NCBI RefSeq assembly: GCF_900635445.1
Contig: NZ_LR134117.1
Coordinates: forward strand, 3,038,001-3,102,000
Origin: Serratia odorifera
Lineage (GTDB): Bacteria; Pseudomonadota; Gammaproteobacteria; Enterobacterales; Enterobacteriaceae
DNA: 64,000 nucleotides
Reading direction: 5' to 3'
How positions within the stretch are numbered: the stretch's first letter is position 1; every line of letters begins with the position of its first letter. A program made the translations under genes and the position numbers. Positions 18,977 through 28,149 of the stretch are shown here, piece by piece. Under the pieces are notes generated by a model. The model saw nothing but the letters and a program-made list of their open reading frames with translations. It searched no databases and was not told the DNA's origin.

Positions 18977-20242
18977 ATGCAAAACCACCAAATTCCTCAA
19001 GCCACCTCGCCCCTGAGCTCGTGGCTTTACTATCTGGAACGTCTGCACAGTCAGGCGATTGAACTCGGTCTGGAACGCGTACAGCGCGTTGCCGCGCACC
19101 TTGAGTTACTGACTCCCGCCCCCACGGTATTCACCGTTGCCGGTACTAACGGCAAAGGCACCACCTGTCGCACGCTGGAAGCCATTTTACTGGCGGCCGG
19201 CTTGCGCGTCGGCGTCTACAGTTCGCCGCATCTGGTGCGTTACACCGAGCGGGTGCGCGTTCAGGGCGAAGAGCTGAGCGAAGCGGAACACAGCCGAGCC
19301 TTTGCCGCTATCGAAGCCGGCCGTGGCGAAACGTCGCTGACCTATTTTGAGTTCGGTACGCTGTCGGCGCTGCATCTGTTTCGCCAGGCCAAACTCGACG
19401 TGGTGATTTTGGAAGTCGGCCTCGGCGGGCGTCTGGATGCCACCAACATCGTCAATCCGGACGTGGCGGTGATCACCAGTATCGCACTGGATCATACCGA
19501 CTGGCTGGGCAATGACCGCGAAAGCATTGGCCGTGAGAAGGCCGGCATTTTCCGCGCCGGCAAACCGGCGGTGGTTGGCGAGCCGGAGATGCCGGCGTCG
19601 ATCCGCCAGGTGGCCGAAACGCTGGGCGCGCAGCTGTACCGCCGGGGTGATGACTGGAGCTTCAACGAACAGGGCGATCGCTGGCAGTGGCAAAGTGGCG
19701 GCACGCTGTTGACTGATTTACCAACGCCAAACGTGCCGCTACCGAATGCCGCAACGGCGCTGGCGGCGCTGCACTACTCGGCGCTGGAAATCGACGAGCG
19801 GGCGATATTTACCGGTTTGCAACAGGCGACGCTGCCGGGGCGTTTCCAGGTGGTGCAGCAGCAACCGCTGCTGATACTCGACGTGGCGCATAACCCGCAT
19901 GCCGCCGGCTATCTCGCCGGCCGGCTGGCGGCCTTGCCCCGCAGCGGCGGCAAGGTACGGGCGGTGGTGGGCATGTTGTCGGACAAGGACATCGCCGGCA
20001 CGCTGGCCTGTCTGCGCGACCAGGTTGATGAATGGTACTGCGCACCGCTGGATGGCCCGCGTGGCGCCAGCGTTGAACTGTTGGCGCAACATCTGGCGGA
20101 ACCACGCTGCTTTGCCGATGTCGAAACTGCCTGGCGTCAGGCTATGCAGGATGCAGATATTCAGGATATTGTGATCGTCTGTGGATCGTTCCACACCGTT
20201 GCGCAGGTGATGGCGGCGTTAGACGAGATGCGGGGAGTGTGA
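18977..20242 (+). CDS. folC: FolC, dihydrofolate/folylpolyglutamate synthase
   Basis: 421 residues with the ATP loop AGTNGKGTTCRTLE, the substrate segment YSSPHLVRYTERVRVQGEEL, EVGLGGRLDATNIV and ALDHTDWLG, and the C-terminal DVAHNPHA and GSFHTV motifs. It adds glutamate to dihydropteroate and folates. The start at 18977 (MQNHQIPQA) matches the family better than the frame-open ATG at 18950. Its stop directly abuts the dedD GTG. A GC-rich hairpin (GCCGCTGCGG/CCGTAGCGGC) lies in the 151-bp gap after accD. Confidence 0.93.
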   Translation: MQNHQIPQATSPLSSWLYYLERLHSQAIELGLERVQRVAAHLELLTPAPTVFTVAGTNGKGTTCRTLEAILLAAGLRVGVYSSPHLVRYTERVRVQGEELSEAEHSRAFAAIEAGRGETSLTYFEFGTLSALHLFRQAKLDVVILEVGLGGRLDATNIVNPDVAVITSIALDHTDWLGNDRESIGREKAGIFRAGKPAVVGEPEMPASIRQVAETLGAQLYRRGDDWSFNEQGDRWQWQSGGTLLTDLPTPNVPLPNAATALAALHYSALEIDERAIFTGLQQATLPGRFQVVQQQPLLILDVAHNPHAAGYLAGRLAALPRSGGKVRAVVGMLSDKDIAGTLACLRDQVDEWYCAPLDGPRGASVELLAQHLAEPRCFADVETAWRQAMQDADIQDIVIVCGSFHTVAQVMAALDEMRGV

Positions 20243-20917
20243 GTGGCAAGTAAATTTCAGAACCGACTGGTTGGAACCGTGATTCTGGTGGCACTGGGGG
20301 TAATTATCCTGCCAGGTCTGCTGGATGGAAAAAAGAAGCATTACGAAGATGAATTCGCCGCGATCCCGCTGGTACCGAAACCGGGCGATGCGCAGGAAAA
20401 CGACGTTCTGCCGCCGGTAAGTCAGCCGTTGCCGGCCCAGCCGCCGGAAGGGGCTGGCGCCCTGGTTGAACAACAGGCGGCCAACGAAGCGGCAACGCAG
20501 CAGGCGGCGCGTCAGTCTGCCCAGCAGCAACAGCAGAATACCGCGATCACGCCGCCGCCGATTGAAAACACCCCGGCGCCGCAGCCAAAACCGAAACCGC
20601 AGCCAAAACCTGAGGTGAAACCGCAGCCGACGCCGAAGCAGGAAACCAAACCGGCGGAAGAAAAAACGCCGGCCGGTCAAGCCTATGTGGTGCAGTTGGG
20701 GGCGCTGAAAAACGCCGCCAAGGTCAACGAGATTGTCGCGACGCTGCGCCTGTCGGGTTACCGGGCGTTCACCGTGCCGTCCACGCCGGTACAGGGGCAG
20801 ATCACCCGTATTTATGTCGGACCGGATGCCTCGAAGCAAAAACTGCAATCATCGCTGTCATCACTCAACTCGCTCAGCGGTCTGAACGGGCAGGTGAAGC
20901 CGTACAGCGTGCGTTGA
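20243..20917 (+). CDS. dedD: DedD, SPOR-domain cell-division protein
   Basis: 224 residues: a short cytoplasmic start, one membrane helix (LVGTVILVALGVIILPGLL), a long proline/glutamine/lysine-rich linker with PKPKPQPKPE-type repeats, and a C-terminal SPOR domain (AYVVQLGALKNAAKVNEIV to the end) that binds denuded septal peptidoglycan. It starts with GTG immediately after the folC stop. A terminator follows. Confidence 0.92.
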   Translation: MASKFQNRLVGTVILVALGVIILPGLLDGKKKHYEDEFAAIPLVPKPGDAQENDVLPPVSQPLPAQPPEGAGALVEQQAANEAATQQAARQSAQQQQQNTAITPPPIENTPAPQPKPKPQPKPEVKPQPTPKQETKPAEEKTPAGQAYVVQLGALKNAAKVNEIVATLRLSGYRAFTVPSTPVQGQITRIYVGPDASKQKLQSSLSSLNSLSGLNGQVKPYSVR

Positions 20918-20972
20918 TCCGATCCGTTCGTCCCGGCAGCGGGGCGAACGGTGGTTCAGCGGCTATGTAGGC

Positions 20973-21007
20973 GCGGCGATTAAGATTTTTTTATCGCCGC
21001 TTTTTAT
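20973..21007 (+). terminator. terminator after dedD
   Basis: GCGGCGAT pairs with ATCGCCGC across an AT-rich loop, followed by TTTTTATTT. It separates folC-dedD from the PurR-controlled cvpA-purF unit. Confidence 0.75.
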
Positions 21008-21032
21008 TTGTAACGTGGTAGGGAAATCCCCT

Positions 21033-21048
21033 ACGCAAACGTTTTCTT
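21033..21048. promoter_or_regulatory. PurR operator upstream of cvpA-purF
   Basis: ACGCAAACGTTTTCTT matches the PurR consensus ACGCAAACGTTTTCGT at all but one position. It lies about 57 bp before cvpA, as in E. coli, where PurR with hypoxanthine or guanine represses cvpA-purF. Confidence 0.9.
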
Positions 21049-21104
21049 TTTCTGTTAGAATTCGCCGCGAATTGGATGCGGGGCGGTTCGTTATTGGAAT
21101 GGTC

Positions 21105-21605
21105 ATGGTCTGGATTGATTACGTCATTATAGCGGTGATTGGATTTTCGGCTCTGGTGAGCCTGATCCGAGGGTTTGTTCGCGAAGCATTGTCACTTGTG
21201 ACATGGGGATGCGCGTTCTTTGTCGCCAGCCATTTCTACTCTTACCTTGCAGTCTATTTCACACGTTTTGACGATGAACTGGTGCGAAACGGCATCGCGA
21301 TTGCCATTTTGTTTATCGCGACGCTGATCGTTGGGGCTATTGTTAACTATGTGATCAGCTCGCTGGTCGAAAAAACCGGCCTGTCGGGTACCGACAGGGT
21401 GCTGGGTATCTGTTTCGGGGCATTGCGCGGTGTGTTGATTGTCGCAGCGATACTGTTTTTCCTCGACACCTTTACCGGCTTTTCGCAGAGTGAGGACTGG
21501 AAACAGTCACAGCTGATCCCCCAGTTCAGTTATATCATCAGGTGGTTCTTTGACTACCTGCAGAGCACGTCGAGTTTCTTACCGACCCATTTACCGGGGC
21601 GGTAG
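21105..21605 (+). CDS. cvpA: CvpA, inner-membrane protein
   Basis: 166 residues with four membrane helices, e.g. DYVIIAVIGFSALVSLIRGF and GIAIAILFIATLIVGAIVNY, and the conserved SGTDRVLGICFGALRGVL loop. It is required for colicin V production and linked to envelope homeostasis; the molecular activity is unclear. The start MVWIDY is the family start; an open frame begins upstream at 21015 but lies over the PurR box. It is co-transcribed with purF (21-bp gap). Confidence 0.92.
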   Translation: MVWIDYVIIAVIGFSALVSLIRGFVREALSLVTWGCAFFVASHFYSYLAVYFTRFDDELVRNGIAIAILFIATLIVGAIVNYVISSLVEKTGLSGTDRVLGICFGALRGVLIVAAILFFLDTFTGFSQSEDWKQSQLIPQFSYIIRWFFDYLQSTSSFLPTHLPGR

Positions 21606-21626
21606 CGCTGATGAGGAAAAGACAAC

Positions 21627-23145
21627 ATGTGCGGTATTGTCGGTATCGCCGGTTTTATGCCGGTAAACCAGTCGATTTATGATGCGTTGACGGTGCTCCA
21701 GCACCGTGGACAGGATGCCGCCGGCATCGTCACCATTGATGCCCATAACGGGTTCCGTCTGCGTAAGGCAAACGGCCTGGTAAAAGATGTATTTGAAGCA
21801 CGGCATATGCAGCGCTTGCAGGGCAACATGGGGATTGGCCACGTTCGCTACCCGACGGCTGGCAGCTCCAGTGCCTCAGAGGCTCAACCTTTTTATGTCA
21901 ACTCGCCGTTCGGCATCACGCTGGCCCATAACGGCAACCTGACCAACGCCCATGAACTGCGCCAGTCGCTGTTCGAAAGCGGCCGTCGTCATATCAACAC
22001 CACCTCCGATTCTGAGATCCTGCTCAACGTGCTGGCCGCCGAGCTGGACCGTTTTCCGCACTATCCGCTGGAATCCGACAACATCTTTACCGCCGTGGCG
22101 GCGATGCATCAGCAACTGCGCGGCGCCTATGCCTGCGTGGCGATGATTATCGGCCATGGTCTGGTGGCGTTCCGCGATCCTAACGGCATCCGTCCGCTGG
22201 TGATCGGCAAACGCACCCTGGAGGACGGCCGCAACGAATATATGGTGGCCTCCGAGAGCGTAGCGCTCGATACGCTGGGCTTTGAGTTCCTGCGCGACGT
22301 GGCGCCGGGCGAAGCGGTATACATCTCTGAAAAGGGCCAGCTGTTCACACGCCAGTGTGCAGAAAACCCGAAAACCAATCCATGCCTGTTCGAATACGTC
22401 TATTTTTGCCCGTCCGGATTCCTTTATGGACAAGATTTCGGTCTACAGCGCCCGCGTGCGCATGGGGCAGAAGCTGGGTGAAAAGATCGCTCGCGAATGG
22501 GAAGATCTGGACATCGACGTGGTGATCCCGATCCCGGAAACCTCCTGTGACATTGCGTTGGAAATCGCACGCATTCTGGACAAGCCATATCGCCAGGGCT
22601 TCGTCAAGAACCGCTACGTTGGCCGCACCTTTATCATGCCGGGCCAGCAGGCGCGTCGCCAGTCGGTACGCCGCAAGCTGAACGCCAACCGTGCGGAGTT
22701 CCGCGACAAGAACGTGTTGCTGGTGGATGATTCCATCGTGCGCGGCACCACCTCTGAGCAGATCGTCGAAATGGCGCGTGACGCCGGTGCCAAGCGTGTC
22801 TATCTGGCTTCCGCCGCGCCGGAAATCCGCTTCCCTAACGTGTATGGCATTGATATGCCAAGCGCCAATGAGCTGATTGCCCACGGTCGTGAAGTGGACG
22901 AAATCCGCCAGATCATCGGCGCTGACGGCCTGATCTTCCAGAATCTGGACGATCTGATCGAAGCGGTGCGTGAAGAGAACCCGGATATCGCCCAGTTTGA
23001 ATGCTCGGTATTCAATGGTGTCTACGTCACCAAAGACGTCGATCAGAGCTATCTGGAATATCTGGAGTCGCTGCGCAACGACGATGCCAAAGCGATGCGT
23101 GGCCAGACCGAAGCTGAAAATCTGGAAATGCACAACGAGGGCTAA
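21627..23145 (+). CDS. purF: PurF, amidophosphoribosyltransferase (one insertion)
   Basis: First committed enzyme of purine synthesis, making phosphoribosylamine from PRPP and glutamine. It starts MCGIVGIAGF, with the nucleophile Cys at position 2 after Met removal, then the glutaminase domain (RGQDAAGIVT, LAHNGNLTNA, TSDSE) and the PRPP site VLLVDDSIVRGTTS. An extra T in the run 22403-22407 breaks the frame at EYVYFARPDS; removing it gives 505 residues, the E. coli length. The PurR box upstream of cvpA regulates it. Confidence 0.93.
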
Positions 23146-23161
23146 GCCCGCGCTGTAACAG

Positions 23162-23190
23162 AGCACCGCGGCATCTGCTGCGGTGCTTTC
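23162..23190 (+). terminator. hairpin terminator after purF
   Basis: AGCACCGC and GCGGTGCT form a perfect 8-bp stem around GGCATCTGCT, followed by a short TTT. Confidence 0.65.
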
Positions 23191-23269
23191 CCGCCTGGTT
23201 AACTTGCTTATCCGCCCCCGTTGCGGCAAAGTCTGCCTGTTCCCCTAATTTTCTGGCAGAGACTCCCTT

Positions 23270-23842
23270 ATGAAACGACTCATCATCGGCATTTCCGGTG
23301 CCAGCGGCGCTATCTACGGCGTGCGTTTGTTGCAGGTTTTGCGCGACGTCGCCGAGGTGGAAACCCATTTGGTGATGAGCAACGCGGCGCGGCAGACCCT
23401 GGCACTGGAAACCCGCTACAGCCTGCGTGAAGTCCAGGCGCTGGCCAACGTGGTGCATGATGCGCGCGACATTGCCGCCAGCATCTCCTCCGGCTCGTTC
23501 AAAACGCTGGGGATGGCCATTTTACCCTGTTCCATCAAAACGTTATCCGGCATCGTCAACAGTTACAGTGACGGTCTGCTGACCCGTGCCGCCGACGTGG
23601 TGTTAAAAGAGCGTCGCCGCCTGGTGCTGTGCGTGCGTGAAACGCCGTTGCACCTCGGCCATTTGCGCTTGATGACCCAGGCGGCGGAAATGGGGGCGCT
23701 GATCATGCCGCCGGTGCCGGCGTTTTACCATCAGCCGCAAACGGTGCAAGACATTGTTGACCAGACGGTGAATCGCGTTATCGATCAGTTTGATATACAA
23801 CTGCCGCAAGATCTGTTTGTCCGCTGGCAAGGCGCTAATTAA
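23270..23842 (+). CDS. ubiX: UbiX, flavin prenyltransferase
   Basis: 190 residues with the FMN-binding start LIIGISGASGAIYGVRLL, the segment ILPCSIKTLSGIVNSYSDGL and LCVRETPLHLGHLRLM. It makes the prenylated FMN cofactor for UbiD decarboxylase in ubiquinone synthesis. Placement after purF is the enterobacterial order. AGAGACTCCCTT precedes the ATG. Confidence 0.94.
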   Translation: MKRLIIGISGASGAIYGVRLLQVLRDVAEVETHLVMSNAARQTLALETRYSLREVQALANVVHDARDIAASISSGSFKTLGMAILPCSIKTLSGIVNSYSDGLLTRAADVVLKERRRLVLCVRETPLHLGHLRLMTQAAEMGALIMPPVPAFYHQPQTVQDIVDQTVNRVIDQFDIQLPQDLFVRWQGAN

Positions 23843-23900
23843 CAAGCTGACATCCAAAATTGCACATTTGTGCAACACCGCACTGTATTAGGGCGATAGC

Positions 23901-23917
23901 TGCACCATAATGATCCC
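23901..23917. promoter_or_regulatory. NtrC-like half site
   Basis: TGCACCATAATG matches the first part of the NtrC enhancer pattern (TGCACC-N5-GGTGCA), but the right half (ATCCC) is poor. It lies about 160 bp upstream of the sigma-54-like promoter, a usual enhancer distance. Confidence 0.3.
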
Positions 23918-24065
23918 TCAACACCACGCACACTGTTTCATGGCGCTGGCACAGTGTTGCCGCCCGTAGCGCGGCCCTGAATGGCCGATTTAATTTTGCG
24001 GTTATCGTCCCGGGAAACAGTTTTGCGCAGTGCGGAGTCGTTCCCTCCGCCTGTCGCAAGCAATG

Positions 24066-24081
24066 TGGCACGATTACTGCA
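24066..24081 (+). promoter_or_regulatory. sigma-54-type promoter of hisJ
   Basis: TGGCAC-GATTA-CTGCA fits the -24/-12 pattern TGGCAC-N5-TTGCA with one mismatch; the GG and GC pairs have the required 10-base separation. It lies 60-75 bp upstream of hisJ. Nitrogen control of amino acid transport at this locus is known for argT-hisJQMP in Salmonella. Confidence 0.65.
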
Positions 24082-24143
24082 AATTGATTTGGTGGGAATA
24101 ATGCCCGCAGTGGCATCAAAAAAAATCAATTTGAGGGTAATGT

Positions 24144-24926
24144 ATGAAAAAGCGGTTTTTGGTTGTTCCTTTAGTGATGGCCCTGGCTGCCGCCAGCAGC
24201 GCTTTTGCCGCCATTCCGACTACGCTCAAGATCGGCACCGATCCAACCTATGCGCCGTTTGAATCCAAGAACGCCAAGGGCGAACTGGTGGGCTTTGACA
24301 TCGATCTGGCCACCGAGCTGTGCAAACGCATCAACACCCAATGCACCTTTGTCGAAAGCGATTTCGACGCCCTGATCCCTTCACTGAAAGCCAAGAAAAT
24401 CGACGCCATCATCTCGTCGCTGTCGATCACTGAAAAACGCCAACAGGAAATTGCCTTCACCGACAAACTGTATGCCGCCAATGCGCGTCTAATCGCACCG
24501 AAAGGCGCGAAAATCCTGCCTAGCGTCGACTCGCTGAAGGGCAAGAGCGTGGGCGTATTGCAAGGCACCACCCAGGAAGCCTATGCCAATGCCAACTGGC
24601 AGCCGAAAGGGGTGACCGTGGTGCCTTACCAGAACCAGGATCTGGTGTATGCCGATCTGGCTTCCGGCCGTATCGACGCTGCGTTCCAGGATGAAGTGGC
24701 GGGCAGCGACGGCTTCCTGAAACAACCGCCGGGCAAGGATTACGCCTTTGCCGGTGAAGCGGTAAAAGACGACAAGTTCTTTGGCGTCGGCACCGGCATG
24801 GGTCTGCGCAAGACCGATACCGAGCTGAAGGCGGCGCTGGACAAGGCGTTCGCCGAGATGCGTAAAGACGGTACCTACGACAAGTTTGCGAAAAAATACT
24901 TCGATTTTGACGTCTACGGCGGCTAA
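24144..24926 (+). CDS. hisJ: HisJ, periplasmic histidine-binding protein
   Basis: 260 residues with a 22-residue signal peptide ending SSAFA. The ligand site segments DPTYAPFESKN, GFDIDLATELCKRINTQCTF, SSLSITEKRQQEIAFTD, GVLQGTTQE and DAAFQDEVA are those of the LAO/histidine binding proteins. The C-terminus YFDFDVYGG matches HisJ closely. E. coli has both argT and hisJ here; only one binding-protein gene is present, so it may serve lysine, arginine and ornithine too. That is inference. A hairpin follows the stop. Confidence 0.88.
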   Translation: MKKRFLVVPLVMALAAASSAFAAIPTTLKIGTDPTYAPFESKNAKGELVGFDIDLATELCKRINTQCTFVESDFDALIPSLKAKKIDAIISSLSITEKRQQEIAFTDKLYAANARLIAPKGAKILPSVDSLKGKSVGVLQGTTQEAYANANWQPKGVTVVPYQNQDLVYADLASGRIDAAFQDEVAGSDGFLKQPPGKDYAFAGEAVKDDKFFGVGTGMGLRKTDTELKAALDKAFAEMRKDGTYDKFAKKYFDFDVYGG

Positions 24927-24948
24927 TCCCGCGCACCACCGCATCCAT

Positions 24949-24968
24949 CCTGGGGGCTTGCCCCCAGG
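24949..24968 (+). terminator. intercistronic hairpin between hisJ and hisQ
   Basis: CCTGGGGGC and GCCCCCAGG are perfectly self-complementary with almost no loop and no T-run. A stable hairpin here would protect the hisJ 3' end or lower downstream expression, matching the need for more binding protein than permease. Confidence 0.6.
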
Positions 24969-24997
24969 TAATGCTCAATGACGACAGGATGAAGTAG

Positions 24998-25684
24998 ATG
25001 CTGCAAGGCTATTCCCAACTGATATTCGAGGGCGCTCTGGTTACGCTGGAGCTGGCGCTCAGTTCCGTACTGCTGGCGGTGGTGATTGGCCTGATCGGCG
25101 CCGGCGGCAAACTCTCCCATAACCGCGTTATTGCCAGCGTTTTTGGTGCCTACACCACGCTGATTCGTGGCGTGCCCGATCTGGTGTTGATGCTGCTGAT
25201 TTTCTACGGTCTGCAAATTGCCCTCAACGGCGTGACCGAAGCGCTGGGCGTGGCGCAGTTCGATATTGACCCACTCAGCGCCGGTATAATCACCCTGGGG
25301 TTCATTTACGGCGCCTATTTCACCGAAACCTTCCGCGGCGCCTATATGGCGGTTCCGCGTGGGCAGATTGAAGCGGCGACCGCCTTCGGCTTCAGCGGTG
25401 GGCAGACTTTTCGTCGCATTCTGTTCCCGGCGATGATGCGTTTTGCCTTGCCGGGCATCGGCAACAACTGGCAGGTGATCCTGAAGGCGACGGCGCTGGT
25501 GTCGATTTTGGGCCTGAATGACGTGGTCAAGGCCACCCAGTTGGCCGGCAAGGGCACCTACCAACCGTTCTTTTATGCGATTGTCGCCGGCGCGGTGTAC
25601 CTGATTTTCACCACCGTTTCCAACGGCGTGCTGCTGTGGCTTGAACGGCGTTATTCATTGGGCGTCAAGAGGGCCGAGCTATGA
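24998..25684 (+). CDS. hisQ: HisQ, histidine ABC transporter permease
   Basis: 228 residues, five membrane helices, with the EAA coupling loop EAATAFGFSGGQTFRRILFP that contacts HisP. It forms the channel with HisM. Its stop overlaps hisM (ATGA). Confidence 0.93.
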   Translation: MLQGYSQLIFEGALVTLELALSSVLLAVVIGLIGAGGKLSHNRVIASVFGAYTTLIRGVPDLVLMLLIFYGLQIALNGVTEALGVAQFDIDPLSAGIITLGFIYGAYFTETFRGAYMAVPRGQIEAATAFGFSGGQTFRRILFPAMMRFALPGIGNNWQVILKATALVSILGLNDVVKATQLAGKGTYQPFFYAIVAGAVYLIFTTVSNGVLLWLERRYSLGVKRAEL

Positions 25685-26388
25685 TCGAAATTTTACAACA
25701 GTACTGGCAGTCGCTGTTGTGGAGCGACGGTTACCGCTTCACCGGCGTCGCGGTCACATTGTGGCTGCTGATTGCCTCGGTGGTAATGGGCGGCTTGCTG
25801 GCGATCCCCATGGCGGTGGCGCGGGTGTCTTCGTTGCGCTGGCTGCGTTTTCCGGTGTGGCTGTATACCTATGTGTTTCGCGGTACGCCTCTGTATGTGC
25901 AGCTGCTGGTGTTCTACTCCGGCATGTACAGTCTGGAAATGGTGCGCGGTACCGAGTTGCTTAACGCGTTTTTCCGCAGCGGGCTCAATTGCACCATTTT
26001 GGCGCTGACGCTCAATACCTGTGCCTACACCACCGAAATTTTCGCCGGTGCGATTCGTTCGGTGCCGCACGGTGAAATCGAAGCGGCCAACGCCTACGGT
26101 TTTTCACGCTTTAAAATGTATCGCTGCATCATTTTACCTTCGGCGTTGCGAAGCGCGCTGCCGGCCTACAGCAACGAAGTGATCCTGATGCTGCACTCCA
26201 CCGCGCTGGCATTCACCGCCACCGTACCGGATTTGCTGAAGGTCGCTCGTGATATCAATGCGGCAACCTATCAGCCGTTTTATGCCTTCGGTATTGCCGC
26301 AGTGCTGTATCTGGCCATTTCGTATGCGCTGATCAGCCTGTTCCGGCTAGCGGAAAAGCGCTGGATGGGACACGTTACCCAACGATGA
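25681..26388 (+). CDS. hisM: HisM, histidine ABC transporter permease
   Basis: 235 residues, five membrane helices, including FPVWLYTYVFRGTPLYVQLL and the coupling loop EAANAYGFSRFKMYRCIILP. It pairs with HisQ. It overlaps hisQ by 4 bp and is followed closely by hisP, indicating one transcript. Confidence 0.93.
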   Translation: MIEILQQYWQSLLWSDGYRFTGVAVTLWLLIASVVMGGLLAIPMAVARVSSLRWLRFPVWLYTYVFRGTPLYVQLLVFYSGMYSLEMVRGTELLNAFFRSGLNCTILALTLNTCAYTTEIFAGAIRSVPHGEIEAANAYGFSRFKMYRCIILPSALRSALPAYSNEVILMLHSTALAFTATVPDLLKVARDINAATYQPFYAFGIAAVLYLAISYALISLFRLAEKRWMGHVTQR

Positions 26389-26405
26389 ATGACGGGATTA
26401 AAACC

Positions 26406-27179
26406 ATGTCTGAAAACAAATTAGCCGTCACTGAACTGCATAAACGTTATGGTGAACACGAAGTACTGAAAGGGGTCTCACTGGCGGCCAATGCTGGGGA
26501 TGTGATCAGCATCATCGGATCCTCCGGTTCCGGCAAGAGTACCTTTCTGCGCTGTATCAACTTCTTGGAAAAGCCTAGCGAAGGCTCTATCAGCCTGAAC
26601 AATGAAAATATCCGCATGGTGCGCGACAAGGACGGGCAGCTCAAGGTGGCCGACAAAAAGCAGCTGCAGCTGCTGCGTACCCGCCTGACCATGGTGTTTC
26701 AGCATTTCAACCTGTGGAGCCACATGACGGTGTTGGAAAACGTGATGGAAGCCCCGATCCAGGTCCTGGGGCTGAGCAAGGCCGACGCGCGTGACCGCGC
26801 AGTGCGCTATCTGGATAAAGTGGGCATCGATGAACGCGCGCGAGGCAAATACCCGGTGCACCTGTCCGGTGGACAACAGCAGCGCGTATCCATTGCCCGC
26901 GCGCTGGCGATGGAGCCGGAAGTGCTGTTGTTCGATGAGCCGACCTCGGCGCTCGATCCTGAGCTGGTGGGTGAAGTGCTGCGCATCATGCAAAAGCTGG
27001 CGGAAGAGGGCATCACCATGGTGGTGGTCACGCACGAAATGGAGTTTGCCCGCCACGTTTCCAACCACGTGATTTTCCTGCACCAGGGGCTGATTGAAGA
27101 ACAGGGACCTCCGGCGGAGGTCTTCGGCAGTCCGAAAAGCCCGCGTTTGCAGCAGTTCCTGTCCGGCGCGTTGAAATGA
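26406..27179 (+). CDS. hisP: HisP, histidine ABC transporter ATPase
   Basis: 257 residues from ATG 26406. Walker A is GSSGSGKST, the Q-loop VFQHFNLWSHMTVLENV, the signature LSGGQQQR, Walker B LLFDEP, and the switch VVVTHEM. It powers HisQM. The start MSENKLAVTELHKRYG matches the E. coli protein; an earlier ATG at 26385 overlaps the hisM stop and would add seven residues. Either is possible. Confidence 0.93.
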   Translation: MSENKLAVTELHKRYGEHEVLKGVSLAANAGDVISIIGSSGSGKSTFLRCINFLEKPSEGSISLNNENIRMVRDKDGQLKVADKKQLQLLRTRLTMVFQHFNLWSHMTVLENVMEAPIQVLGLSKADARDRAVRYLDKVGIDERARGKYPVHLSGGQQQRVSIARALAMEPEVLLFDEPTSALDPELVGEVLRIMQKLAEEGITMVVVTHEMEFARHVSNHVIFLHQGLIEEQGPPAEVFGSPKSPRLQQFLSGALK

Positions 27180-27192
27180 GGTAACACGACAG

Positions 27193-27219
27193 GCGGGCGC
27201 GTGACGGCGCCCGCGTTTT
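27193..27219 (+). terminator. terminator after hisP (convergent with yfcH)
   Basis: GCGGGCGC, loop GTGACG, GCGCCCGC, then GTTTTA. It sits between the convergent hisP and yfcH genes and overlaps the yfcH stop. Confidence 0.75.
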
Positions 27220-28126
27220 AGGTCTGGTGGTTAATCACCGCTTCTAGCGCCTGTTCCAGTTCAAAATACTGGAAGCTGAATCCTGCTTCTTCCAGCCGTT
27301 TTGGCACCGCTCGCTGCCCGCCGAGCACCAGAACGGCTGCTTCGCCCATCATCAGCGTGATCGCCAAAGCCGGCAGCCGTAGAAATGCCGGCCGATCCAG
27401 CACCCTGGCCAGCGTCGCGGCAAACTGTTCGTTATGCACCGGATAGGGCGCGACCATGTTGAAGGGGCCATGCAGCGTGGGGTGTTCGAGCAGGAAGATA
27501 ATGCCGTTGACCATGTCATCCAGATGGATCCAGGGCAGATACTGCCGGCCATTGCCGATCGGGCCGCCAAGGCCGAATCTGAACGGCGGCAGCATTTTGG
27601 CCAACGCGCCACCGTTGGGTGCCAGCACTACGCCGGTTCGCAGCAGGCAGACGCGGGTGGCGTCACTTTGTGCGCGCAGCGCCAGCGATTCCCAGCGCTG
27701 GCAGAGCTGGTGGGTGAACTCGTCCTGCGGCGCTTCGTCCTCGGTCACTACCGCCTGATCCTGATCGCCGTAATAGCCAACCGCGGAACCGGAAATCAGC
27801 ACCGCCGGCGGGGTGGCGCTGGCGTTGATCAAGCTGGCCAATTTTTCGGTCAGTTCCCAACGGCTACGGCATAAACGCTCTTTTTGCGCTTTGCTCCAGC
27901 GCTTGTCGGCAATCGGCTCGCCCGCCAGGTTGATAACCGCGTCAATATCATCCAGATTCTGTTTATCCTGCAAGGTTGACCAGTAGCGAATGTCGTTATC
28001 GCCGAGTCGACCACGCGCGCGTTCGACGTTACGCGTCAGCACGGTAATCTGGTGAGAAAGGGCCGCTAGCCGCCGTGTCAGGCTGCTTCCTATCAATCCT
28101 GTTGCGCCGGTGATCAAGATACGCAT
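27218..28126 (-). CDS. yfcH: YfcH, NAD-dependent epimerase-like protein (SulA superfamily)
   Basis: 302 residues with the Rossmann start MRILITGATGLIGSSLTRRL, a central AVINLAGEPIADKRWS, the YYG active-site-like segment SGSAVGYYGDQ, and the DUF1731 C-terminal tail. Short-chain epimerase fold; the substrate is unknown. Its 23-bp spacing from folX suggests co-transcription. Confidence 0.9.
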   Translation of the reverse strand: MRILITGATGLIGSSLTRRLAALSHQITVLTRNVERARGRLGDNDIRYWSTLQDKQNLDDIDAVINLAGEPIADKRWSKAQKERLCRSRWELTEKLASLINASATPPAVLISGSAVGYYGDQDQAVVTEDEAPQDEFTHQLCQRWESLALRAQSDATRVCLLRTGVVLAPNGGALAKMLPPFRFGLGGPIGNGRQYLPWIHLDDMVNGIIFLLEHPTLHGPFNMVAPYPVHNEQFAATLARVLDRPAFLRLPALAITLMMGEAAVLVLGGQRAVPKRLEEAGFSFQYFELEQALEAVINHQT

Positions 28127-28149
28127 GGTCTGGCTCCCTGAAGGCAGGC

